Notes under the pieces: model-generated
The model's input: only the letters and a program-made list of their open reading frames with translations
Databases searched by the model: none
What the model was told of the DNA's origin: nothing
Program-made: the position numbers and the translations under genes
Assembly (NCBI RefSeq): GCF_003725775.1
Contig: NZ_RJSG01000002.1
Coordinates: 1 to 64,000 of the forward strand
DNA from: Nocardioides marmorisolisilvae
GTDB taxonomy: Bacteria > Actinomycetota > Actinomycetes > Propionibacteriales > Nocardioidaceae
Length of the DNA: 64,000 nt
Reading direction: 5' to 3'
Part shown: positions 26,021 through 33,587 of the stretch, piece after piece
Position numbering within the stretch: the first letter of the stretch is position 1
Layout of the letters: each line of letters opens with the position of its first letter

Positions 26021-26803
26021 TCACTGCAGGAGCTTGAGAACGCTCTGCGGAGCCTGGTTCGCCTGGGCCAGCATCGCGGTGCCGGCCTGGGAGAGGATCT
26101 GCGCGCGGGTGAAGTTCACCATCTCCGACGCCATGTCGGTGTCGCGGATCCGGCTCTCCGACGCGGACAGGTTCTCGACCGCGACGTTGAGGTTGTTGAT
26201 GGTGTGCTCGAACCGGTTCTGGACCGCACCGAGCGAGCCACGCAGGGTCGACGTCGCGGTGATCGCGTCGGTGACCGTGGTGTTGTCGGTGATGTCCAGC
26301 GCGGACGTGTCCACCTGGCCCGACAGGTCGACGTCGAGGACGTCGGTCGGGTCGGTGCCGACCTGGAAGCTCGTGTTGGCCGAACCGCCGAAGAGGGCGA
26401 CGCCGTTGAACTTGGTCGAGGTCTGGATCCGGTCGATCTCGGCGCTCAGAGCGTCGAACTCGGACTGCAGGGCGGCCTGCGAGTCGGTGTTCTGGGTGCC
26501 GTTGTTGTACTGGACCGCGAGGTCGTTCATGCGCTGCAGCATGGAGTGGACCTCGGTGAGCGCACCTTCAGCGGTCTGCGCGACGCTGATGCCGTCCTGG
26601 GCGTTGCGGACGGCGACCTGCAGGCCACCGACCTGCGAGCGCAGGCCCTCGGAGATGGCGAGGCCGGCGGCGTCGTCGGCGGCCCGGTTGATCCGGAAGC
26701 CGCTCGACAGCTTCTCCAGCGAGCTGGACATCTGCCCCTGCGTGACGGACAGGTTGCGGTACGCGTTGAGAGCGTCGGTGTTCTGGTTGATGCGGAGACT
26801 CAT
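26021..26803 (-). CDS. fliC: Flagellin
   Basis: The 260-residue flagellin has only the conserved D0/D1 regions: an N-terminal SLRINQNTDALNAYRNL segment, SSGFRINRAADDAAGLAISEGLRSQ, and a C-terminal NRFEHTINNLNVAVENLSASESRIRDTDMASEMVNFTRAQIL segment ending in SVLKLLQ. The surface-exposed variable domain is short. It is cysteine-free. Expression is likely controlled by a sigma-28 promoter (26869-26895) and by CsrA at the leader (see those entries). Ribosome-binding site AGGAGGG. Confidence 0.96.
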   Translation of the reverse strand: MSLRINQNTDALNAYRNLSVTQGQMSSSLEKLSSGFRINRAADDAAGLAISEGLRSQVGGLQVAVRNAQDGISVAQTAEGALTEVHSMLQRMNDLAVQYNNGTQNTDSQAALQSEFDALSAEIDRIQTSTKFNGVALFGGSANTSFQVGTDPTDVLDVDLSGQVDTSALDITDNTTVTDAITATSTLRGSLGAVQNRFEHTINNLNVAVENLSASESRIRDTDMASEMVNFTRAQILSQAGTAMLAQANQAPQSVLKLLQ

Positions 26804-26810
26804 GATGTTT

Positions 26811-26861
26811 CCCTCCTGGAATAGTGAGTCAGTTTTGTCGGGAGGCCGTCCTTGGCCATCC
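26811..26861 (-). promoter_or_regulatory. Predicted CsrA-binding leader of fliC
   Basis: On the transcript, GGA-T-GGCC-AAGGAC-GGCC-TCC forms a stem with a bulged U and a hexaloop AAGGAC displaying GGA (26844-26861). A second GGA lies in the ribosome-binding site AGGAGGG (26811-26819). A GGA loop plus a GGA at the Shine-Dalgarno is the arrangement bound by CsrA in Bacillus hag mRNA. Confidence 0.55.
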
Positions 26862-26867
26862 GGGTAG

Positions 26868-27902
26868 TCATTCGGCGTGCGCTGGGGCCGGTTGAGGAAT
26901 TCGCTGGGAAGTTTTCAGCGGGGCCGCGGGCCGCTCCCGCTGGCCGGTGAGCCACCAGGTCCTCGGTACGCCGAGGAGGACCAGGCCGATTCCCCAGGCG
27001 GCGGCGAGCACGACGACCAGCTCGCCGACCGAACGGTGCGCCAGGGCGCCGACCTGGTCGATCACGGCCAGGTGCACCAGCATCACCACCAGCGCGGCCC
27101 GGGCCAGGTCGGTGGTGATCGCCGGCACCGAGCTCCCGGGCACGGCGCTGCCGAGCAGGACCAGGCCGGCGCAGATCACGAGTGACACCAGCACGCTGAC
27201 CACCGGGGCGCCCAGGTCGAGCCGTCCCAGGTCGACGTCGAGCGCGGTCGGGGAGGCGGCGATGCCGAGCGCGGCACCCACGAGGAGGAGCGCGCCGAGG
27301 GCGGCGCGGTAGGAGCGCAGGTCGTGCCACTCGCCCCAGCGTCGCTGCGCCCGGCGGCTCGTCGCGCGCAGCGCGTGGCCGGCGAGGATCCAGCCGGTGC
27401 CGAGGACTCCCTGGCCCAGGTCGAGCGCGAGGTGGTGGCCGGTGGAGGCCGCGGTCGCGACGGCGACGGTCGCTGCGATGACCACGGCGACCCGTGCGGT
27501 CCACGGCAGCGGGGTGATCGCCCGGTAGAGCAGCGTGGAGAAGAACAGGGCGAGCGCGAACCAGAAGGCCCAGAACGGGCGGACGAAGCCGTCGGCGTGC
27601 CACGCCTCCAGCGCGACCTCGTGCAGGGCGGGCCAGAACCGGCCGTGGTTGACCACCAGGGTCAGCAGCACCACCCAGGCGGTGAACGGGAGCAGCACCG
27701 TCAGCGTGCGCTGGCGGACCTCGGCGAGCAGACCGCGGCGCTCGTTCCAGAGGAACCCGGTCAGGAAGAAGAAGACCGGCACGTGCCAGGTGTAGAGGAC
27801 CGGGCGCACCCAGGCCGAGGTCGTCCAGAGGTGTCCGGCGACGATGGCGACCATCGCCAGGACGCGGACGGCGTCGAGGCCTCGCTCACGGGTGTTCGGC
27901 AT
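26868..27902 (-). CDS. Acyltransferase family 3 membrane protein
   Basis: The 344-residue integral membrane protein has about ten hydrophobic helices and the acyltransferase-3 features: RGLDAVRVLAMVAIVAGH near residue 7 (the catalytic His in the IVAGHLW segment), WHVPVFFFLTGFLW, and FWFALALFFSTLL. These enzymes move acyl groups such as acetyl onto sugars outside or across the membrane. It lies between fliA and fliC on the same strand, so it may modify flagellin-linked glycans or another surface polymer; that role is inferred from position. Confidence 0.8.
   Translation of the reverse strand: MPNTRERGLDAVRVLAMVAIVAGHLWTTSAWVRPVLYTWHVPVFFFLTGFLWNERRGLLAEVRQRTLTVLLPFTAWVVLLTLVVNHGRFWPALHEVALEAWHADGFVRPFWAFWFALALFFSTLLYRAITPLPWTARVAVVIAATVAVATAASTGHHLALDLGQGVLGTGWILAGHALRATSRRAQRRWGEWHDLRSYRAALGALLLVGAALGIAASPTALDVDLGRLDLGAPVVSVLVSLVICAGLVLLGSAVPGSSVPAITTDLARAALVVMLVHLAVIDQVGALAHRSVGELVVVLAAAWGIGLVLLGVPRTWWLTGQRERPAAPLKTSQRIPQPAPAHAE
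26869..26895 (-). promoter_or_regulatory. Predicted sigma-28 promoter of fliC
   Basis: TCAA at 26892-26895 and GCCGAATG at 26869-26876 are separated by 15 bp, close to the TAAA-N15-GCCGATAA sigma-28 pattern. TTCCTCA precedes the spacer as at cheA. The -10 overlaps the acyltransferase stop codon. Confidence 0.55.
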
Positions 27903-27930
27903 CCCGGAGCCGTACCCGATCCGAGCAGCG

Positions 27931-28773
27931 TTACGCGGTCTCGTCGAGGGCGGTCACGCCGACCGGGCGCCGCACCGAGGCGGCGTGCCGGGTGGCGACG
28001 GCGGCGAAGTAGGCCTCGCGCCGACGGTTGGCCGAGCCCTGCGGCCGGGCGTGCGGCTTGAGCAGCGTCGGGTCGAGCTCGTGGTTGAGCGCGTCGCGCA
28101 GGAGCACCAGCGCCTCGGCCCGCATCTGCGAGACCCGGGACTCGGTGACGCCCAGCTCGGCGGCGATCTCCGCCATCGGGCGCTCCTCGAGGAAGTAGTC
28201 GGAGATGACGATCCGCAGCCGCTCGGGGAGCTCGGCGACGGCCTCGACCAGGTAGGCCAGGCGCTCGCGGTGCTCGAGGAGCTGCTCAGGCGTCGGGCCG
28301 GCGGAGGGGAGCAGGTCGTCCAGCGAGGCGTCCTGCGCACCCTGCAGGGAGAGCACCTGCGCCCGGGCGATGTCCTCGTCGTTGCGGGCGATCTCGTCCA
28401 GGGTCATGCCGACGGCCTGGGCGACCTCGGCCGTGCTGGGGGAGCGGCCGAGGATGCCGGCCAGCTGGGCGCGGGTGGCGTCCAGGTCACGGGCCCGGCG
28501 GCGGACCGAGCGGGAGGCCCAGTCGATGCCGCGCAGCTCGTCGAGGATCGCTCCTCGGACCCGCGTCGCGGCGTACCGGGCGAACGGCACTCCCCGCGAG
28601 GCGTCGAAGGACTTGCTGGCCTGCACCAGCGCCGCCAGACCGGCGGAAGTGAGATCGTCGCGGCTCACGTGGCTGGGAACCCGGCCCATGGTCTCGCGGA
28701 CGATGTGGGTGACGACTGGGATGCTGCTGGTGATCAGCGCGTCCCGCTCTTCGGTGTCGGCGTTCTCCCTCAT
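27931..28773 (-). CDS. fliA: Flagellar/sporulation-type sigma factor FliA (WhiG-like)
   Basis: The 280-residue sigma-70 protein contains region 2 (SAGLAALVQASKSFDASRGVPFARYAATRVRGAILDELR, with the WASRSVRRRAR region 3 that follows) and region 4 helix-turn-helix (MAEIAAELGVTESRVSQMRAEAL). This is the FliA/WhiG group that directs flagellar late genes in motile bacteria. It is encoded beside filament genes and divergent from flgN. The 24-residue C-terminal tail rich in Arg/Ala is longer than usual. Anti-sigma FlgM is not seen in the window. Confidence 0.92.
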   Translation of the reverse strand: MRENADTEERDALITSSIPVVTHIVRETMGRVPSHVSRDDLTSAGLAALVQASKSFDASRGVPFARYAATRVRGAILDELRGIDWASRSVRRRARDLDATRAQLAGILGRSPSTAEVAQAVGMTLDEIARNDEDIARAQVLSLQGAQDASLDDLLPSAGPTPEQLLEHRERLAYLVEAVAELPERLRIVISDYFLEERPMAEIAAELGVTESRVSQMRAEALVLLRDALNHELDPTLLKPHARPQGSANRRREAYFAAVATRHAASVRRPVGVTALDETA

Positions 28774-28794
28774 GCCGACAACGATTACGGAGAA

Positions 28795-28851
28795 ATGTCC
28801 GTTTTGATAGGGGTATGTCCCGTTATTGACTGGTTAGTCCGGCATGTCGGG
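28795..28851. promoter_or_regulatory. Direct ATGTC repeats upstream of fliA
   Basis: ATGTCC-GTT at 28795, ATGTCCCGTT at 28815 and ATGTCGGG at 28844 are in the same orientation, 20 and 29 bp apart, in the 196-bp fliA/flgN divergent region. Spacing of two helical turns fits sites for a regulator of fliA. Confidence 0.3.
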
Positions 28852-28917
28852 ACCTTCGACCCGGCGCGGCGTGACCCGATGGGGTCAGGCACACCCCGAT
28901 TATCCCTCCGAAACGCC

Positions 28918-28943
28918 TCAGGTCGCGCTTTCCCCGCCGATGG
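28918..28943 (+). promoter_or_regulatory. Predicted sigma-28 promoter of flgN
   Basis: CCTCAG (TCAG 28918-28921) and GCCGATGG (28936-28943) with 14 bp between, 26 bp upstream of the flgN start. It matches the fliC and cheA sites. Confidence 0.5.
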
Positions 28944-28969
28944 GAGAGCCAACGACTTCGGAGGCCCGG

Positions 28970-29449
28970 ATGGAAAAGCTGTCACAGATCCTGTGGCGTG
29001 AGCGCGAGCTGCTCGACTCCTTGCTCTACAAGCTGGAGCAGGAGCAGATGGTGCTGGCCAGCGGCCGCACCCGTTGGCTGATGCGTTCCGCGCGCGAGGT
29101 CGAGAGCGTGCTGACCACGATCCGGGAGACCGAGATCCTCCGCTCCATCGCCGCCGACCAGGTCGCCGCCTCGATCGGACTCTCGGAGAACCCGAGCCTG
29201 CGGGCTCTCTCCGAGGCCTGCGACGAGCCGTGGCGCAGCATCCTGGCCGACCACCACGAGGCCTTCGTGACCATCACCGCCGAGATCAGTGCCCTGGCCG
29301 ACGCCAACCGCGACCTGATCACCGCCGGCTACCGCTCGGCCCGGGAGACCCTGATGAGCCTGGACGGCGGGGCGGACGGCTACGGCTCCGACGGTGCCGC
29401 GGTGACCGTGAGCGACCAGCGTCGACGGCTGGTCGACTGGAGCCTGTGA
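28970..29449 (+). CDS. flgN: FlgN-type flagellar chaperone
   Basis: A 159-residue all-helical protein: MEKLSQILWRERELLDSLLYKLEQEQMVLASGRTRWL... has the amphipathic pattern of FlgN family chaperones that hold hook-filament junction proteins FlgK and FlgL. It directly precedes flgK by one base pair. ATG 28970 follows GGAGG by the right distance. The C-terminal tail (SLDGGADGYGSDG) is low-complexity. Confidence 0.85.
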   Translation: MEKLSQILWRERELLDSLLYKLEQEQMVLASGRTRWLMRSAREVESVLTTIRETEILRSIAADQVAASIGLSENPSLRALSEACDEPWRSILADHHEAFVTITAEISALADANRDLITAGYRSARETLMSLDGGADGYGSDGAAVTVSDQRRRLVDWSL

Positions 29450-29450
29450 C

Positions 29451-30842
29451 ATGTCGACCTTCTCCGGCCTCAACACGGCGCTGAGTGCGCTGCAGTACAA
29501 CCGCGTCGCGATGGACGTGGCCAGCAGCAACATCGCCAACGTCGGCACGGACGGCTACACCCGGCGCACCATCCAGGGCGCGTCCGTCGGTACGCCGGAC
29601 CAGCCGGCGATGTGGTCGCGCTACACGGGCGCCGGGGACGGGGTCCGGGTCTCCTCGATCGATCGGATGTCGGACGCGCTGCTCGACGTCCGCGCCCGCC
29701 GTGAGCACGGCAACCAGAGCTACCTCGACATCCGGCAGTCGGTGCTCGAGCGGGTCGAGTCCGGCATCGGCGAGCCCGGGGACACCGGCGTCGCCGCCGC
29801 GATCGCGGACTTCCGCTCGGCCTGGCACGACCTGGCCAACAACCCGGGCAGCGACGCGGCCCGCTCGGCGGTGCTCGGCAAGGCAGCCACCCTCGCCAAC
29901 GCCATCCAGATCCAGGCGCGCAACATCGCGACCGAGGCGGGCGACCAGCGGGTCCGGATCAACGCCGACGTCGCCGAGGTGAACACGGTGGCCGGCGACC
30001 TGGCCGCGACGAACAAGAGCATCGCGGTCGCGAACCTCAACGGCACCGACGCCGGCACCCTGCTGGACAAGCGCGACCAGCTGGCGATGCGGCTCTCCGA
30101 GCTCACCGGCGGCACCGCGACCGGGCGTGCTGACGGCGGTTTCGACTTCGCGGTCAACGGCGTCCCGCTGGTCACCGGCAACACCGCCGGCACCCTGAAC
30201 GTCGCCGCCGGCATCGACGGCTCCGGCAACTCCGACGGCAACCCGATCAGCTTCTCGATCACCGACTCCTCGGGGACCACGGCGGTCCCGGCGGGGATGC
30301 TCGGCGAGATCGGTGGCGTCACCGACCTGCTGAACACCACCCTGCCGGCGTACACGCAGGGCCTGGACGCGATCGCCCAGCAGCTCGCCGACGAGATCAA
30401 CACCCAGCACCAGGCCGGCTTCGACAAGAACGGCAACCCCGGCCAGCCGCTGTTCAGCTACACCCCGGGCAGCGCCGCCTCGACGATCGCCGTCGCGTTG
30501 TCCTCGCCCGCCGACCTCGCCGCCTCGGGCATCCCCGGCGGCGGGCTGGATGCCTCCAACGCCACGGCCCTGGCCGGCGCCACCGGCGTCGAGGACTCCT
30601 ACCAGCGGCTGATCAACGGCTTCGGCACCACCGTCGCCTCGGTGACCCGCCTGGCCGCGAACCAGCAGGTGCTCACCGACCAGGTCGACGGCTCGCGCGA
30701 GCAGCTGTCCGGGGTCAACCTCGACGAGGAGACGGTCTCGATGCTCGCCGCCCAGCACGCCTACGAGGCCGCGTCCCGGGTGATGACCACCCTGGACTCG
30801 GTGCTCGACACGTTGATCAACCGGACCGGGGTGACGCACTGA
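29451..30842 (+). CDS. flgK: Hook-filament junction protein FlgK
   Basis: The 463-residue protein begins with STFSGLNTALSALQYNRVAMDVASSNIANVGTDGYTRR, the flagellar rod/hook/axial signature, and ends with the conserved C-terminal helix (VNLDEETVSMLAAQHAYEAASRVMTTLDSVLDTLINR). FlgK links hook and filament. It has no cysteine. The ATG is 1 bp after the flgN stop, and its TGA overlaps the flgL ATG, so all are translationally coupled. Confidence 0.95.
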   Translation: MSTFSGLNTALSALQYNRVAMDVASSNIANVGTDGYTRRTIQGASVGTPDQPAMWSRYTGAGDGVRVSSIDRMSDALLDVRARREHGNQSYLDIRQSVLERVESGIGEPGDTGVAAAIADFRSAWHDLANNPGSDAARSAVLGKAATLANAIQIQARNIATEAGDQRVRINADVAEVNTVAGDLAATNKSIAVANLNGTDAGTLLDKRDQLAMRLSELTGGTATGRADGGFDFAVNGVPLVTGNTAGTLNVAAGIDGSGNSDGNPISFSITDSSGTTAVPAGMLGEIGGVTDLLNTTLPAYTQGLDAIAQQLADEINTQHQAGFDKNGNPGQPLFSYTPGSAASTIAVALSSPADLAASGIPGGGLDASNATALAGATGVEDSYQRLINGFGTTVASVTRLAANQQVLTDQVDGSREQLSGVNLDEETVSMLAAQHAYEAASRVMTTLDSVLDTLINRTGVTH

Positions 30843-31732
30843 TGGCAATCCAGAGGGTGACCCAGCACATGCTCAACCAGCGCTCAGTGGGTGCGCTGCA
30901 GTCCGGGCTGAGCCGGCTCTCGAAGCTCCAGGAGCAGCTCTCGACCGGCCGCGTGCTCAACCGGCCGTCGGACTCGCCGACCGACACCACCTCGGCGATG
31001 CGGATCCGCTCCTCGATCGCGGACGTGAAGCAGTACGGCCGCAACGCCAACGACGGCGACGGCTGGTTGAGCCAGATCGACTCCGCGCTGACCAGTGCCA
31101 ACGACCAGGTGCTGCGCGCCCGCGACCTCGCGCTCCAGGGCGCGAACTCGGGCAGCTCGGGGCCGACGGCTCGCGAGGCGCTCGCCGCCGAGGTCGACCA
31201 GATCCGCTCCGGCCTGATCGACACCGCCAATTCCAGCTACCTGGGGCGTCCGGTCTTCGGCGGCGTCACCGCCGGACCGAAGGCCTACGACGCGACCGGC
31301 ACCTACATCGGTACGGCGGGAGCGGTGAACCGGACCGTCTCGGCCGGCACCACGATCCGGGTCGATGTCGACGGCCAGCAGGCGTTCGGCGCGACCGGCA
31401 GCTCGGTCTTCGACCACCTCTCCGCGCTGTCCACCGCCCTTCGCGCCGGGGACCAGGCCGGGATCAGCGCGAGCATCAGCGCACTGGACGCCGACCGCAA
31501 CCAGATCACCACGACGCAGACGGACGTCGGAGCCCGGCAGCTCCGGGTCGAGGCCGCCATCCAGGCATCCTCCGACGACGAGCTGAAGCTCAGCACCTCG
31601 CTGTCGAGCGTCGAGAACGCCGACCTCCCCAAGACCATCGTCGACCTGCAGATGCAGCAGACGGCGTACCAAGCCTCCCTTGCTGCCACCTCGAAGGTGA
31701 TGCAGCCGAGCCTCCTGGACTTCTTGAGATGA
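30842..31732 (+). CDS. flgL: Hook-filament junction protein FlgL
   Basis: A 296-residue flagellin-fold protein: RVTQHMLNQRSVGALQSGLSRLSKLQEQLSTGRVLNRPSDSPT is the FlgL N-terminal signature, and the C-terminus is DLQMQQTAYQASLAATSKVMQPSLLDFLR. It forms the junction between FlgK and the filament. ATG 30842 overlaps the flgK TGA; the TGA overlaps the fliW ATG. No cysteine. Confidence 0.95.
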   Translation: MAIQRVTQHMLNQRSVGALQSGLSRLSKLQEQLSTGRVLNRPSDSPTDTTSAMRIRSSIADVKQYGRNANDGDGWLSQIDSALTSANDQVLRARDLALQGANSGSSGPTAREALAAEVDQIRSGLIDTANSSYLGRPVFGGVTAGPKAYDATGTYIGTAGAVNRTVSAGTTIRVDVDGQQAFGATGSSVFDHLSALSTALRAGDQAGISASISALDADRNQITTTQTDVGARQLRVEAAIQASSDDELKLSTSLSSVENADLPKTIVDLQMQQTAYQASLAATSKVMQPSLLDFLR

Positions 31733-32139
31733 TCGCGACCATGCCCGTCCTCACGCCCGAGATCCCGGTCATCGACCTGGTGCACCCGCTCCCGGGCTTC
31801 CCCGACCACCGCCGGTTCGCGCTGGTGCAGCTCGACGACGACGGCATCCTGTGCCAGCTCCGCTCGCTCGACGACCCGTCGCTGCGGTTCCTGGTCGTGC
31901 CGCCGGTGGCGTTCTTCCCGGACTACGCGCCGGAGGTCGACGACGACGTGGTCGACGACCTCCAGATCACCGCGGGAGACGACGTGATCGTGCTGCTGGT
32001 GCTCAACGCGGGCGACTCGCTCGGCAGCACCACGGCCAACCTGCTGGCGCCGGTCGTGGTCAACACCGCGACCCGGCGGGCGAGCCAGGTCATCCTCGAT
32101 GACCCGGACTTGCCCATCGCAGCACCACTCTTGGCGTGA
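31729..32139 (+). CDS. fliW: Flagellar assembly factor FliW
   Basis: The 136-residue FliW has the conserved opening (IPVIDLVHPLPGFPDHRRFALVQL), the DDPSLRFLVVPPVAFFPDY strand, and a C-terminal NLLAPVVVNTATRRASQVIL. FliW binds flagellin and CsrA, freeing flagellin translation from CsrA repression. The ATG overlaps the flgL stop; an in-frame ATG at 31741 is also possible. csrA follows after 88 bp. Confidence 0.93.
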   Translation: MIATMPVLTPEIPVIDLVHPLPGFPDHRRFALVQLDDDGILCQLRSLDDPSLRFLVVPPVAFFPDYAPEVDDDVVDDLQITAGDDVIVLLVLNAGDSLGSTTANLLAPVVVNTATRRASQVILDDPDLPIAAPLLA

Positions 32140-32215
32140 TCGTCGCTGCGCTCCTCAACGCTCCTCGCTACTCAAAGATACGAGCAAGCTCGCACTTTGC
32201 TCCGCTCGTTCGCGT
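32139..32215. repeat. Degenerate GC-rich repeat between fliW and csrA
   Basis: The interval carries TCGTCGCTGCGCTCCTCAACG and CGCTCCTCGCTACTC, typical of the short repeats found elsewhere after genes in this window, and the palindrome-like GAGCAAGCTCGCACTTTGCTC. Confidence 0.4.
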
Positions 32216-32227
32216 AGCCTCTGCTCC

Positions 32228-32464
32228 ATGCTGGTCCTGAGCCGCAAGGTCGGCGAGAGCGTCGTCATCGGCGACGACGTCACCGTCACCATCCTCGAGG
32301 TGCGGGGCGACATCGTCCGGGTCGGCATCGACGCGCCCCGGTCGGTGACCGTGCACCGGGCCGAGCTGCTCGAGCAGCTCGAGACCAGCAACCGCGAGGC
32401 GGCCTCGCCGAGCGAGGACGCGGTGGCGAACCTGTCGAAGGCGCTGCGCGGAGAAGCGGACTAG
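32228..32464 (+). CDS. csrA: Translational regulator CsrA
   Basis: A 78-residue CsrA beginning MLVLSRKVGESVVIGDDVTVTIL and containing the RNA-binding RVGIDAPRSVTVHRAEL segment, with an extended acidic tail. CsrA binds GGA in hairpin loops and blocks translation; its main partner in flagellated bacteria is fliC mRNA. It follows fliW, its antagonist. The chosen start ATG 32228 gives the standard CsrA N-terminus. Confidence 0.93.
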   Translation: MLVLSRKVGESVVIGDDVTVTILEVRGDIVRVGIDAPRSVTVHRAELLEQLETSNREAASPSEDAVANLSKALRGEAD

Positions 32465-32530
32465 TCACCCGGCGTGACCTCACGGCCGCTCCCTAGTTGA
32501 GGGGACAGCCGCTCGAAACGAGGTCTCACC

Positions 32531-33496
32531 ATGTCCCGTCTCCGCCTTGCCCTGGCAGGCTGCGCCGTCGCAGCCCTGGCCCTCCCGCTGGCGACGATCA
32601 GCCCTGCGGGCGCCGACGGCCCGCACTACAACGAGTACGTCGCCCTGGGGGACTCCTGGTCCGCCGACGTGGTGATCGCGAACCTCGAGGGCCTTCCCGA
32701 CAAGACCTACGCGCCGATCGACTGCGCGCAGTCGAAGGTGAACTACCCGAAGCTGGTCGCCAAGGCCCTGGGCGTGGCGAAGTTCGCCGACGCGACCTGC
32801 GGCTCTGCGACCACCGACGACTTCTACGCCCCGCAGACCGGCCTCCCGCTCGGCGGCACCAACCCGGCCCAGTTCGACCGGCTCACCCCGACCACCGACC
32901 TGGTGACCGTGGGGATCGGTGGCAACGACGCCGGCTTCGCGGGCGCAGCGGTCAGCTGCATCAACCTGCTGCCCACCAACACCTCGGCGTTCAGCGGCCT
33001 CTCGCTGCCGTTCTCGATCCCGTTCCTCGGATCGGGCCTGCCGCTGGGCGGCTGCAAGCAGAACTTCGTCAAGGACGGGCACGACCTGCTGGCCGAGCGG
33101 ATCGCCGCCTCCGAGCCGAAGCTGGTCGCCGCTCTCGCCGAGATCCACCGCCGGTCCCCGAACGCCCGGATCCTGATGCTCGACTACCTCGACGCGATCC
33201 CGGCCAAGGGCTGCTACCCGCTCGTCCCGATCACCAACTCCGACATGGCCTACCTGCACGACACGTTCCTGAAGCTGAACGCGATGGTGAAGCAGGCCGC
33301 TGCCGAGGGTGGTGCCGAGTTCGTGGACACCTACGCCGACTCCCACGGCCACGACGTCTGCCAGCTGCCGACCGTCCGGTACGTCGAGGGGCTCGGCGTG
33401 GTCTCGCTCAACGGGCCGGCGATCGCGATCCCGGCGCACCCGAACTCCGCAGGTGCGGCCAGCCAGTTCCGCTCGGTGATGAAGCAGCTGGGCTAG
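32531..33496 (+). CDS. Secreted SGNH/GDSL esterase-lipase
   Basis: A 321-residue secreted SGNH hydrolase: a signal peptide (LALAGCAVAALALPLATISPAGA, cut near residue 27), then the Ser motif YVALGDSWSA near residue 37, a GGND motif near residue 134 (VGIGGNDAGF), and the catalytic Asp/His near the C-terminus (IPAHPNSAGA). The D of the last box is replaced by an I-P-A leader, common in Streptomyces-type lipases of this family. Six or more cysteines form disulfides. It lies between csrA and cheA, but a flagellar role is not expected. Confidence 0.88.
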   Translation: MSRLRLALAGCAVAALALPLATISPAGADGPHYNEYVALGDSWSADVVIANLEGLPDKTYAPIDCAQSKVNYPKLVAKALGVAKFADATCGSATTDDFYAPQTGLPLGGTNPAQFDRLTPTTDLVTVGIGGNDAGFAGAAVSCINLLPTNTSAFSGLSLPFSIPFLGSGLPLGGCKQNFVKDGHDLLAERIAASEPKLVAALAEIHRRSPNARILMLDYLDAIPAKGCYPLVPITNSDMAYLHDTFLKLNAMVKQAAAEGGAEFVDTYADSHGHDVCQLPTVRYVEGLGVVSLNGPAIAIPAHPNSAGAASQFRSVMKQLG

Positions 33497-33536
33497 TCCG
33501 CCTCGGGACCACTGGTCCGGCCAGCGGCCGGTTTCC

Positions 33537-33563
33537 TCAGGTCCCTCTCACGGGTGCCGATCA
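33537..33563 (+). promoter_or_regulatory. Predicted sigma-28 promoter of cheA
   Basis: TTCCTCAG (TCAG 33537-33540) and GCCGATCA (33556-33563) lie 15 bp apart, 24 bp upstream of GTG 33588, matching the fliC and flgN elements. Confidence 0.55.
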
Positions 33564-33587
33564 GTGCCCCCGTCAGAGGGAGGGCCT

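Noticed and set aside
26868-27902. Phage or mobile-element origin of the acyltransferase
   Set aside because: Base composition and codon use match the neighbours, there are no flanking repeats, and its stop is integrated with the fliC promoter.
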